From Sthenelais limicola (Eukaryota > Annelida > Polychaeta > Phyllodocida > Sigalionidae): 64,000 nucleotides of DNA. Shown here piece after piece: positions 35,401 through 50,100 of the stretch. Numbering within the stretch: the stretch's first letter is position 1; each line of letters opens with the position of its first letter. The DNA is taken from positions 109,182,582 to 109,246,581 of the forward strand of contig OW804097.1 of assembly GCA_942159475.1 (NCBI GenBank). The letters run 5' to 3'. The translations under genes and the position numbers were made by a program. Under the pieces are notes generated by a model, which had not been told where the DNA came from, did not search any database, and worked only from the letters and a program-made list of their open reading frames with translations.

Positions 35401-38400
35401 ACAAAGTCACATGCGTGGGATGTAGATGACTGTTAACAACAAACATTGTTTTAAGTCATGTTTATAATAATGCACTTAGGAAAAACCAAAGGAATAATAA
35501 CAATAATGTTATTACTATATAGTTACACTGCCAAATTGTAATAACTGATTAACACTACGATAATTGCGTAATGGTTAACACTTGATCGACATTTGTGCAT
35601 GTATGGCCCGTTCATGCTCTGATGCATTATTGCTAATTTTGTCATTAGTGCCATTTGATTTAATGTTTGTCATTTGACTTTATTTGCTATAACTTGGTTT
35701 GAGTGCTTAGAAAAACAAAACACATATTCACCAGTTCGGGACTCGTTTCCATCTGACGGATGCCCGACGTTGGCAAGACGTAGGTGCAGACGCCCTTTGA
35801 GGATGTTCCTGACGTCAACAGGTCTGACGACGCCCTCTCTTGTGACGTCACCAGCCTGCACCGGAACTTCCGATTCGATGTACTCAGTTGCCATGACGTT
35901 AAGCTCATATGTAGATTGAACAGATTCTCTCGCTTGTCGGCACAGATGCTGGAAAAATAACAATTATTTAACTTTTGGAAAATAAGCGAGACGTAAAGAA
36001 TAATATGCGCGAATATATGATAAATAGATTAATCGTGGGCACACAAGGTAAAGGTACGTATATGGGTGATATCGCCAGAAAATGTACAATTCACTTCCAC
36101 CAATCCCCTTAAATAACTCAAATTTCAGACGAAAATAAAGTTCAAAATACAGTTCAACACAACCAAACAGATTGCTAGAATCAATGCAATGCCGAATATA
36201 CTCGAATTTACCTAGTATTGACCAAATTGCAGCTTAATTTACTACATGTGTACAGCTGCAAATTGTACATTTTCTGAAAATCTGACCCATATAGTTTAAG
36301 ACGTCTATACCAAGGTGTAACAACACCTGATGAAGCCCAAACCAGGGCGAAAGCTTGTGAATAAACCATAGAAAATCATAACACAGGGTTTTATTCCATC
36401 CCATTAAGGAAACATCAATTATATACAACCCGGCCCCCCTAGTATAACACCATCACTTCTCACCTTCAAGGTGTAAGTAGTATAGTAAAATATGTATTTG
36501 TCTAAGGCACCACATATTCAAAAAGCGGACGAAGATCTGCATTCTCTCTATATGTAAAATTAAAGAATAGGGGATTTGCATGTCCGCCATCTTGATTCTC
36601 CATTCGCATGGAATTATGGGAGAAATGATGGTACAGTGTAAAAGCTGTATAAAACATGTTATGTTAACCATGGAACTTTTAATAGTGATCTAATGTAAAT
36701 AGCCAGGTCTTTTACATGTTTCTATAAGAGAATATTTCATCTTTCCCATCATGCATTTGTTTTTATAGATCATTTTACACAATATGATATTGAAGACATC
36801 ATTCTTGCATTTTTTATCAAAACGTTGCTAAATATCTGTATGTCAGATTTGAACTAAATCCATCCCAGCATGCACTGTACATCAATCAACATAATAGACA
36901 TACGCAGTGAGGAATGCAAATCCCCAATTCTTGGTATTTGAGTCTAGACTCGCTCTATTAAACGTACCTCCGTCAGCCTGAATATAATAACAAACATTGA
37001 AAGACTTACTTTGAGGTCTACCGAGGTAGAACCAATAAGCAGGAGTGAGTCTCCGTCCCATATGTCTATATGCAGCTGTTGGCAGGCTAGATGTTCCACA
37101 AATAGCCGTCCCTCCCCCGGCTTCATGAATGCTGGATCCACGTCATACTTCAACTGAAAGCCAGAGAAATATTAGTTTACTTTACCTCACACTTCAACAG
37201 ATTACACTTCAAATTAGTGTTTTGGGTTGGATTAAAATGGAAAAATTAATCGAAATTAATTTTTCTCATATCACAAAACGTTCTATATTTTCATGCGGTA
37301 CTGAATTAGGGGACATTTCTTTTCAGGAAAACGTGTGAACCTCTATATTTATATTTGATGAAAACTGTTACCAATGAGTTCAAAATGAAAATAGTTGTGT
37401 TCAAAAGTAGCTACATCATGGATGGTATACCACGACAGTAATTGTTCAAGCGAGCACATGGGACATCTCATTTAGCCCTGCTCAGCTCCACCAGATGGCA
37501 TTGAAATAAATTTGGTTCATTATCGAGACGAATGTCTTCAAATTAAAAAAAAATTAGCAAAGTTGGGAAAGATTTACTGTGTAATGAACCGCAGATTACT
37601 GAGTGTTTTTTCCCGGCTCTAGCCCTTTGCTGCCGCTGATGTTTTGATGGATGTATGTATTTTTGTATTTAAATATTTTTATTCAGCGAAAAACATTATG
37701 TAACAGGTACACTGTAATGTAGTCGGCAGCAATGATGACGATGGGCGGACCAATTACAACTGCTTTCAATATTAAGAAGCGAACAGTAACATAATGCAAG
37801 GGTATATAAGTAAGCCAGTATACCTGTAGGCCTGGTGGACCATCTTGCACAGATCCATCCTTGGCTAGTTTCTGCAGGAGACATGGGAGGGCGGTTGGGT
37901 CTAGTGAGAGGTCGCCCTCTACCGTGCCGAGCAAGAGTCGTTCTGTGGTGACGGTGGGAAAACGGTAGAACTGGAAGGTGAAGAACACTGTGCCTGGTTG
38001 CCTGCCTCCATATGTGGGCACCCTGGCGGTAGAGATAGTTAAAAGTGGTGTTATTTAAGTTATTATTGCTATTACTATATAATACCACAGAACTTGAATA
38101 TATTATCTAGTTCTGTGATAATACCATACTATAGGTAATTATGGGTGAAGTCGCCAGAAAATGAACAATTCAGCTTCACCAATTCTCTTAAATAACCCAA
38201 ATTTCAGACGAAAATAAAGTTCAAAATACAGTTCAGCCTAACCAAACAGATTGCTATAATCAATGCAATGCCGAATATACCAGTACTCGAATTTACCTAG
38301 TATTGACCGTATTGCTGCCTAATGTAGCAGAATTTACTACATGTGTACAGCTACCAATTGTACATTTTCTGAAAATCTGACCCATATATAGACCTTTCTT

Positions 38401-41400
38401 GACTATTGGACAGTTTGATTTGTAATACATCCTATTTTTTTATTTAAATTCTTCATATAGGGAGAAAGAAGAGATACTAACTTGGAGTATGCCAGGAACT
38501 GGAATGTGACCTCATTGGCCTGCAGTTTATCTGTTTCCTCCTTGTACATGACAAAGCGTACATCATCAGCGGGATCGACTACATCGGGCGGTTCCCCGTT
38601 ACGGTCCAGTATCGGTGGGAAACCTGCGGTGTACAGCCGGGCATAGGCCGCCCGCGACAAACCCTGACCACTGCAAATAAGGACAAAATGGTTCATTTTG
38701 TAGCTTTTTAAACAAAAATATAATCAGCCTCAAAATTATAATTTCAACAAACTGACCAGTCTAAAAGTATATGTTAGAGTTATTTTAAGAAAAAAAGTAT
38801 TAATAAAATATTATTTCATCATTTAACCAAAGAACAAAACTTATGTAATTACAATGTCATTTCACCAAAGAACAAAACTTATGTAATTACAGTGACACTA
38901 AGAAAGTGGTTGAGTACATTTAGACTTTGACTAGATGTTGATAAGAGAAGAAATAGAGCCCAACTCACGAGTGTCTGCCAGGTACAGTAGCCATGATGGG
39001 AGCATGTACAGGAGTGAAGGGCAGCTCATACAGGTCTCCAGGGTGTGCTCCAGACCGCGCAGTGCTGGCCGGCTATAGGGACACAAGTAACAGACTATAT
39101 TTATATAAACAGGTAAGGCATATTAAATACAGGTTAACTAACAAGTTGGTTAAAGGAGCGTGAATATTGCACGAGTTGCAATATTCTAAGCGACTGAAAA
39201 CAACGAGTTAGTTAACAGATTTTTTATACATCAATCATGAAAATAGAAAAAAATCGAATTATAAATTTGAATTTTACCAGTAATCTTAGTGAAAAAACAG
39301 ATTGGTTGCCATGACAACCCCACGTAAATCACTAGTGAAATACGCACTATGCGTAAATCTTGATACGTTGTTTTCAGAGCAATGCGTGTATAATAAAGAC
39401 ATATAACATGACAGCCAGATATAATTATATACCACTTGATTAGAAGAGTGACGATCAAGGTCACTTATTTGAAGGTCACGTAACAATAGGATTTTCCCGT
39501 TTACAAAAAAAGTGAAAATTAGTTTTTAACATGAACAGTGGAAATGTGGCAAAAACGTCAATAAGGTGGGAAACGTCAGGTCCTCGGAGGGGAACCTTTC
39601 AAGGTATGGCAGTATTACAATCATTCTGTAGGATTTGGGAAAAAGCGAAGGAAAGTGGCTTCCCACACAGCAGTGATCTATAGTGACACCCCTGGTATTC
39701 CCTACCCTGTGTCTTAGCAACCAGCAAGTTTGCTTAGAAACAAACAAACTTTTGCATCAAGCAAGAATGTTTTACAACCAGTTGGTCTGGAAAAAAATGC
39801 AACCATATCACACTGCTTCCATTCATTCCAGTCAGTAAGTCATATATTTGGGTGAAGTCGCCAGAAAATGTACAATTCAGCTTCACCAATTCTCTTAAAT
39901 AACCCAAATTTCAGACGAAAATAAAGTTCAAACTACAGTTCAACCTAACCAAACAGATTGCTAGAATCAATGCAATGCCGAATATTCTCGAATTTACCTG
40001 ATATTGACCAAATTGCAGCCTAATTTAGCAGAATTTACTTCATGTGTACAGCTGCCAATTGTACATTATCTGAAAATCTGACCCATTTATACACACATAA
40101 AGCAGTAAGAATGTGTTTGGGGGCGTGTTATATTTAAAATATAGAACACGTGAAATCTGTGGAAAGGGAAATACAATCTTTAATATCCTTCAATATCTTA
40201 CCATGAGCCAACCAGACTATGGAATGGCAAAACATAGACATATCATTAAAACCTATCACGAATAACTGATACATTGATGGAATCTATCAAGCAAAATGTT
40301 TGTTATAGGGAGTGAGTTTTAATAGAGAGGGGATGGCCATTAATATAACATTATATGACAGTAAGGGGATGGTGACTTTTAATCCCTTTTGGTTTAATTG
40401 AATTAAAACCCCTTATTTAGTTATAAAGAGTTTGAAACCAGTGGGCTAACTGCCCATATTTTCTTCTGTGCTAATGTGGTCTTCCATAATACTTTTAAAA
40501 CCTAATTCACACATACAGTTGCTGGTCTTTCTCTAGTGCCTGGGTAGGATTAAAATTGAGCCACACCAGAATTCATACCTCCAAAGCAGGCGCGTTAGAA
40601 CGCTTAGCCACCCTGTACCCCCAAAATAGTTTTTGTTGTATTTATTATAAAATTAATATTAAGACGACTACACATCAACAATATATGGGTCAGATTTTCA
40701 GAAAATGTACAATTCGCCTTCACCAATCCTCTCAAATAACCCACATTTAAGACAAAAATGAGCTTTAAAATGCAGTTTAACATAACAGAACTGATACTTT
40801 AAATCAATGTGATACCAAATATACTCAGATATTCCCGGTATTCATCATTTTTTAGCCTAATTTAGGAGAGTTTCCTAAATGTGTAGAGTTGCTAATTGTA
40901 CATTTACTGAAAATCTGACCCATATATCATAATGAGGGAGGTTTACTGCCAACCGGTTAAAAAGTCATGTCGTGGTTGATTTTCAATTCTCATAATAGAG
41001 GACGATGAGTGGAAGATTCGATTTTTTGTTTTTGGTCTCTGTATTATAGTTGTACATACCGACATCTGGTCGCGTACATGAGTAATCTCCACCGGGATGT
41101 AGCCACGAGGGGTTGGGTGGTACACTGGGGCAGCTGAGAATGGACCCATGCCTTGGTACGGGGATCCTTGGTAGCCGTAAGCTCCACCTGATGCGCCTGT
41201 AATGTAATTATTATTTTATATTATTTTATTATTATTATTTGAAATTTGGTACACGTATTCATATAACTCCGAGCTTAAGATAACCCCAAGAATGAGAACA
41301 TTCGTACTAAGAGATCCTGTAAATAAAATACTTGGAAAAATAACAACTTTGCGACTTGTGACTCATTTTCCAGCAACACGTCACATATCAGGTCTAGAAA

Positions 41401-44400
41401 AAGAAATGAAAAACGAGTAAGTGAGGCACTTACCATAAGGACTCTGAGGAGGCATGTGAGAATACACCTGACTGGGGCTGGGGTACATGCCGGACCCCGA
41501 CTGTGGGGTCATCGGCATACCACCGGACGACATCATCCCCGGAGTCGCTCCCCTGCAACATGAAATAGCAAAATTTTACTTAAAATTTGGCAATTTTCCT
41601 CCAAAAGAATTTGAGGAAATATGAAATATAATATAAGTTATAAAATATAGAAAATGAAGATCATGTATGTAAGAAAGATGAAGTAGTAAATTTATATTAC
41701 AAAAATCAGAGCTATCCGTATATAATTGATAGCCCGGCTAAAATTCAAATTCCTTTAAAAGAATTGGTAAATACTTTTCCCAAGGAAAGGGACGTACGTA
41801 CATCAAAGAATAGATATCAAATCAAATATCAAAGCACGTTAAAAAACTGATCACGTTGGAAATATTTTATTATCTTAATTTCCTGTATAACCTATGGAAT
41901 ATAGATAAATCGAAATGAATGAAAAGAGATTAAATAATAATATTTAAAGGAAATGATTTTGGACCAATTGACCTGATATTTCTGGACAAAGTCCAACATT
42001 TTCCAAAATACGGGATCATATCAATTGATCAATTTCCTCATTTAGAATAGTATAAAGCAATTAATGCAGTTATCACCAATACATTGAACACAGCCTTTTA
42101 ATAACTGGCAACATTCCAACATTGCCTTAGCCTAGTGCGTCGGGGATATCCATAAGGAGGAACACATAGTTATTACAATAATACAAAATAAACTCTGGCA
42201 ATCGCGAGGGACAGGGCTCAGGAAATGTACAATTCTCCTTCAACAATCCTCTGAAATAACCCAAAATTAGTCGGGGAAATGAGGCTAAAAATACAGTTCA
42301 GCATAACCAAACAAATTCGTCCAATTGACACAATACCAAATATACTTAGATACACCTAGCATTTATCATTTGGGGGCTTAATTTTTCAGAATTTACTAAA
42401 TGTGTAGAGCTGCCTATTTTACACTTGAAGCCTTGGCCTATGAATGAATTAACCATTTGCACGTAGTTCACTCTATATAGTCTCTAGAAGAAGACAACAA
42501 AAGTATTGTCCTTTCGTTTTCCCACCACAAACCTCCAAATTTCGTTTTTCGTTCGGTAGAATCCCATTTATTGAGCAAAACATAATTGGCTTACAATATA
42601 TACTTCATGTGTATAAAAGCTTGAATAAAGTCGGACCTATGATAACTGTAAGATGGCAGATATAGTTTTAGAATATGCTAGCTGTAACAATTCATATATG
42701 ATGAATCATGTTATCTCTTTGGTAGTCATAAGAATGTTTGGTCATTAAAGGGGATAGAGTATAAATTATCATCCATGATTTGTCGTCTAGAGAAACTTCT
42801 TCGGAGACAATTAACTAGGGAAATACAGTTCTTTGAAAATGTTTTTAACTAAAAAAACCATTTCTTAATTGCTACAATGAAAAAGTTGTTCATTGCTAAA
42901 TCAAGATCGAGTTTTTTACACTCAAATACCAAACAATCGGGTCTAAACATTATACCGCTAACACAATGATACACTTCTTCAGAGAAAAAAATAATTGAGT
43001 GAAAAACCATCTATTTAAATGTTTGTAAACTAAAACAAAATATTAGCATACCTTTATGTGGGTAATAAAAGGTAGGTATCCTATAGCATGGTCTCTGAAC
43101 GAAACTTGTTACTCCTTCACTCCATGCACACACAACACTAAGTACTCCTCCTACACCTGTCTAGCCATGATTTGGCTTTAAGTGGATTACCGTATACCTG
43201 CTAATAAGGTAATAGAGCCAGGCGTAAGCTTGGAGGTAGGAGTATGTGGGAAAATGAACCTAGGTTCAACATCCAAACCTACTGTGACCCTGAACTTAAG
43301 TGAAGGTTCAGGAGTCAAAGTTAAATCCTCTAATCCGTTTAATTTTGACACACTACGACGTGCAAAATCCAATTTTGAATATTTTTGTTACAAATCTTTT
43401 GCCCAAATGGTCACCAAATGTTCTGTTTTGGCTACACCTGCCAATATACAACTTGTCACCTTTGCCATGGCCACTCTTTCTTTGATGTTATCATAGACAT
43501 TCCTCGCAGGGGTATATCTATAATATGCAGGATTTGGCCCGACTGGGAAGCCATCTATCTCCTTACAAGCATTTCAAGTTAGTCTGAGTCCTATCTAGAA
43601 TTCTTTTGAAAATGGTATCAAAATTTGGTAACGGTTGGAAAGTTTTGATTAGACCTTCATCCCTGCAATATTAAAGAGCTGTTATTATCAGCAATACTGT
43701 AATAGGTAAATCAGGATCATTGGGTCACAAAGGCATGTAGTATAGGGAGAACAGGAAAGGCAATGCTCAGTGCTTAAACCACCCATGCATGGCCCAACTG
43801 GATTAACCTAAATATAGGCCAAACATGTACACGTCTTGTTTCCTAATCCTACTGAGGCTAAGAACAATGATCTCATTACTTCTATACTATTTCTTCAGCT
43901 AGAGTGCATGTTTTCTGAAAATATAGCTCAGGAGGGATTGGTTTTAATTATGTGATTAATCTTCTAGAATTTAGACTCAGTAAATATCCCTATTTTGGTT
44001 AATTTGTGTTGTATTATTTCTGGGAATTATCTCTGAAGAAAAGATTTGTTGTCAATCCAAAAGCTTTGATTACTTTCCATTTGACACACAACCCTTGTGT
44101 AGGTGTTTTGGTCCCCAAAGAACGTCTATGCAAAATCCCCTATTTTTTCTTTCCTGTATGTGAGCTACATAACCTCTAAAACCAATAGTCCCAGGACAAT
44201 GGTGAAAAGTGTAAGATCATAACATAACATGACAAGTCAAGTACTTGCTGAATTGTCTGAACCTTGTGAACAGAGATGACTTAGGTCACTATTTATGTTA
44301 TCCTGGTTAAATTATAATTTTTAAAAAAAAAACAAAAAAAAACTGGTGATAGCTCTAGAACCCTCATCTTATCTCACAATCTTTCATTTTACACAAGCCC

Positions 44401-47046
44401 AGTTTTAATGCCAACTTCCCAAAGAGTAGGACAAATCATTTAAATCCTTAATGGAGCAGGACAACTCTACGTGGTTATATCGATAAGTAGGGAGGTATAA
44501 TTATTAGAAAGAAGGTATTAGGCTTTTTAGTCAATGCTTTAACTGTGACCTTGCTATGCACATAGATCAGAAATGTATCTAAGCAGCTTATGCCTGACTC
44601 AGCAGGATATAGGGATCGACTGGAAGGGTGGGGGGATAAACCAGTGCCGTACGCACTGCCGCAAGTGGGAGTTCAAGGAACTGATACATGAAAACAGTAT
44701 AGGAGTCACACATGGCTGAGTGAAGACAAAAAAGCAGAATGTCACCATATTATTCTTTATTCTATGGACCATTGTAGTTTACTACCGTTCACTCAGACAT
44801 ATTTCAGACGGATAAATTATATCCTTTTCCTGTACAAATCTCCCTAAACATAGCTGGCATACAGCTTTGCCCTCACAAGGTTTTTAAGAGTTGGGTATAT
44901 TAACACCTGCGAGGTTCTAACAGGGGTTATACCATAATCTTTTCGAATATTTATATGTGTTTTAATGTGTATATCATCATAGAAAGGACTTAAATTAATG
45001 CACACAGCTGTCCTTTGGTAACCCTGTCAGCATGCACTGGCGTGCGAGGCACTGTGGGACTTTAATGTCTCAAAGCCTCTTAGTATGAAGCCATAGCCTC
45101 ATCAACATCAACAACTGGCTAATCACTCACAAACAGGTTATAATAATTCACGAAGTTCCAGAAATAATGTTGACATGATATGACATCTTCATTATGAATA
45201 TATGCAAAAATGAAGGGCAGATTCTATGGAATCAATCAATACCACGTTGTGAAACTTTGTCAATCAAATTTATTTTTAAAAAAAAATAAAAAAAAATAAA
45301 ATGATCTGAAACAAAATTTCTCAGAACATAAAACAACAACCACTTCAATGACAGACCACATCCAGAATATAGCCTAAGCCAAGAGCATACAATAGGACAC
45401 ATCAGTCCTCTTGGGCAAAGATAATACCTAAATAGCTGCATGGAGATATCATATACAAAAGGCCAGACCAAAAAAACATATATGTGACTCTTTTAGAATA
45501 GAATCCAGTTAAAATTGAATTATATAGTGAAGAAGAAAAAATCAAATTCAAATTTTGATAAGAGGAAGATAAGAACTCAACATAAAACCAAATAAACTCA
45601 AAATAACAAAAAACAGGTAAAAAAACAGGCAAGGAATGCCAAATTAAGTCAGAAAACTGAAAAAAATCCAAAATAAAACAACTCAAACTCTCCTTACTTC
45701 TGGTAAAGGTGGACGGTTGCAGCAGAGTTACGACTACGCGTTAAATGACTTGAAGTCTCAGTCATGTAGCCAACACTGTCAAAGTCAGCCGTGGGTATTG
45801 GTCTGACCAGTCAGAGACAATTATAACCATACATTATATATATACCAAATTAATTATAACACATGACTAGTGTGTGACATAGTAAATTGGAAGGCCTTAC
45901 ACCAAATTTTAACAGACCAACACGATTTCGCATTTACAAGAAAACATCAGAGTGCGAAAGTAACTTAAAATGGAAGACCATTTGATATTATTTATATAAA
46001 TTGGTCTCTGACAAATGCTAATGTCATAGATCGATTCTCATTCTTTATAGAACTGGGCACCGGTTTAAAACATGTAGTTTTGTATTTTGTTACCTCAGTA
46101 ACATTTTATAAAACACAAAAATGCCTTTACCAGACTTCTTTTTTGATTGTTAAAAGTGTAATATCATTGAGCTGACTCGTCCCTCTAGTTCGCTTCGAAT
46201 ATTGCATTGTTTGCTTGATCACTCATTCATATCTTGATGCGATATTCCACCTCATTCAAGACACATTTTGTAAAATATTCTGAATGAGGCTCCTTTTTTA
46301 ACCAAAAAAAATAATGAGCATATTGTATCTTCCAGATTTTTCTCTTTGGGGTTGTATATTTTTCAACAGCGTAAGTAAGTATACAGACATAATAAAAGCT
46401 CAAATCCCATATATATTTGAATAAAATGCAATTCATCAAGCAAGTATTCAAACAGAACGATTAACCTAAAGATTGTTCGAAAGATTTAAAAGATGTAAAA
46501 CAACATGATTATATTAACCTGAAGATAGTTTTAAAGCTAAAGATGGACAACAATATACACATAATTTAGTTTATAATATAATGAAAAAATGACAATTCAT
46601 CAAATTGCAAGCAGATATGTTATGGTGGATATATTAAACAAATATATGGATTAAACATATCAACAAAATTATGGGGTAAGGATCTAATAACTGTAATGTT
46701 GAATAAAATAATATTTAATGTTTGAATTATTTGAAAAACATTAAACTGATATCATAAGAAACATTAAAATGTGTGTGTATCTGTGTGTTATATTTGTGAA
46801 AAACTATTGGTAAGAAATACTTTAATAAAGTGGTTTTTACTTGATCTAAATTAAACATTTTCAGTGTTACTAATTTCTATTGATAGTCTTTGTCGAAAAT
46901 ACATGTTCCTTTATCTGTCCGTGTCTGTCTCTGTCCTTCTATTTCTGTATCACTCTTTCTCTCTCCTCTCTCCTTCTCTGTCTCCTACGCATTCACTCAC
47001 CACCCTCTCTCCCTGTCTCTGCCTCTCTCTCTCTGTCTGTCTGTCG

Positions 47047-47100
<54 letters not shown>

Positions 47101-50100
47101 TCGTTTATCTCTACTCGTAATGTAAAGGTTAACATGACACCAATAAACTGGATTCAGGAAAATCTTACATTCTTGATGGTATAAAAGAAATATGTATGTG
47201 ACTAGAATGTTTTGTGTGAACTGTTTATTTTGTGATATGCAGTATAATCAAGTTCAAACATTAGAACATTTGAAGATGAAAGGTGAATAATATTTAAATA
47301 GTCATTTCTGCTATGACTGTATGTAAAGGTATGTGTGAGTTGTTTTTCTTTAAAGTCCAAGAGCTCCCACAGTCCAATATCGCAAAACCTATGAATCATT
47401 CCTAGGTGGTCATTCCCCCAAATTTAAATACTGTTTGTAGACATTTTAGAAAGAGATTTGCCTATTAAACCATTGTAAATACATCGATAGAAAATAATCC
47501 ATTACATTCTCATCAAATTACAAGCATAAATAGTTTCTAATATTCGATTATAATGCGGTCTTCGGCAATTTTTATGTTATTTAGGATTTCAGGGATTTCA
47601 GGGATTTTTATGGACTTAGGGAGCCCCCTGACGGTTGAAAACTCACCTGGGGGGTACAGGAGGGGCAGGACCGATGGGAACCGCTTCTAGCAAACTTCCC
47701 CTCCTTTTTGATTTGAGGGCGAGATTTAGGAATATTTATATCTAATTGCCAACTTACATAAAACCCAATAACTTTTAATAAATGGGCCTGATAAAACAAA
47801 TTAAGTACTTGTGATCCCGTTTTTATCGCATCTTGAAAACTTGAAGTGGCTAAAGAGAAATTTCTTTCAAATTATTTGTATTCATTTTTTATGTCCAACA
47901 AATACTTGTGTTTAACACATGTATACATGGGTCAGGGCATGAGAAAAATGTACAATTTGCCTTTTTACATACTCAGATATATCCCTTGTATTTACCTTTT
48001 CAGCCTAATTTAGGAGAAATCACTGAATGTGTAGAGCTGCCGATTGCACATTGTCTGACCCTGGCCCACATATAATTGGACCTATTCCTCTACTACCGGG
48101 TGATATGGTTCTGTGGAAGTGATATGCAATTGTTATCCTACGAAAGTTGGATATGAAGCCCTATGCTCTATCCTACGGCTGTCAGTATCAGCTCGCCAAT
48201 ATACAACACAACGAGCTTCATGGAAACTATTTTGCAAACTCACAAACCTATTCTAAAACGTCATCCAAAGCCTGAACAATAGTAAAAGTGGTGAATGGCA
48301 GCCATTTAAAAAATATGAAATAATTTTTCCATGGATCTTAATTATATCTAGGCACTTTAAATCTAACAAAAAAAAACCCACTTTAAATCAAGGGTCATAC
48401 TGTGTAATTATTACATGTCCGTGCTGTATGATGGGTGTTATAAAGGGGTTGCCATAATACAAATTATCCTTATTGTACTCGTACCATATTATATTTCTTT
48501 TAATATTCATCGATTGATGATGTTTAAGAATAAAAAAAGATGGCATATGGCCAACAGCATATATCATTTATAGTGAATTGAATTCTGTGCAAGTAATCGA
48601 AGATGATTATTTTTTCGATTACTTGATTAGTGAATACTCGATTACTGATGCCTTGAATTGATTCAAGTATTACACTTAATTAAAATAAGGGAAGGCATAC
48701 ATTGGGGCAAATGGTGAGATTGGGGCTAATGGTGCGCATGTTTGGTTGGTATAGATGGTTGTTGTGAGGGAATATCAGGAATTATCAAACTGTAATATGA
48801 CAATAGAATTTTTGTGAACACATATATGGAGATATAACTATACATGTCATCCCGTGAGCGATGAAAGATTCATTATATCTTTGCAAAGAGAAAAGATGAA
48901 TAAACTGCACTATTTTAGCAGTTTTTGTTGAAAATACACCCACAAAATAAATTGTATATTAAAATAGGGAAGGCGATTGTATCCTTTTATAATGATTGTG
49001 AAATAACATTTTCTGATTGAATGTGATTGATGTCACACCATGTGAAATGATTGAATGTGATTGATAGGTGATTGTATACAACACATCTTGTACTGGTGAA
49101 TTCCATTTTTATATTAGACCAGAAACAGGCTCTGTTATAGGCTGAATTTCAGATCAAATCTTTAAAAACAATAGTTTAAAAAAGGCAAATTAAAATTAAA
49201 GACTTTTCAATAACTAAATGCTCACATGAGACATACCATAGCAGATAATAATACAAATTTATCCACAAATATAAATTTTCAAAGGCAAGATCGGAAAGCG
49301 TTAGATTCAGAGAAGGCATTAGAACAAAAATGAGAAACGTTTAGCAGCATTTTCTAATTCATATTTTATCTATATTTTGTTTATTATTTCTTTAAAAATA
49401 TCTTCATTGACCAATTAATCTAATTTTAGATTGCCATATCAAAAATAGCATAGAAAGTTCCGCAGAATAATCTTGAAATGCATTACTATTGAAGAAAAGC
49501 TCTCACATGAAAAAAAATCCATAAAATTAACCTAAACAGAGCCATTTAATTGATATACGTAGAAATAGTAAACATTGATATTCAAATCGTGGATTACACA
49601 ATAGATCAAGGAATCATACACAAACAAATCCACGTAAACCTCACCTCGAAGGCGGAACAGGAGGTTTTCCGAATACCGAATCATCACTGCGAAAGGCATA
49701 TATATAAAAATACGGCATGTACTTTGAAATATATGTTTAAATTTCCTTACTATTTCATTTTTTTCTTTTCGCAACACCATTTTGTGACATCCAATGGGTC
49801 TCCAAGTCATACGAATAGTTAGGGGCCATATCAACTTATTTTGCAATTCCTAGAGAACTAAAGGCTACACATGTTTCCACATTTCACATTAAAAAATAAT
49901 TTAGGCCTGATATTGTTATAAAGGAAAACCCTTCGCGCTGGTAGCAGTATCTTATAATGGAACGTTGTACTTTTGTCAAAACTGGCTGCAGAAACCGATA
50001 TGGATTAAAATTATTGAGGTACTTTAATTGCAAACTCATGACCTTGAAATCACTAAGATCATTATATGAGACATTGTCACATGTGACAAAAAAATAGTTA

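Noticed and set aside
43182..43496. 104-codon plus-strand frame in an NPHP4 intron
   Set aside because: No recognisable family, signal peptide or splice context; an opposite-strand frame overlaps it.
46864..47184. Three overlapping plus-strand frames rich in Ser/Leu
   Set aside because: Translation of a (TC)n microsatellite; open in several frames as expected of such repeats.
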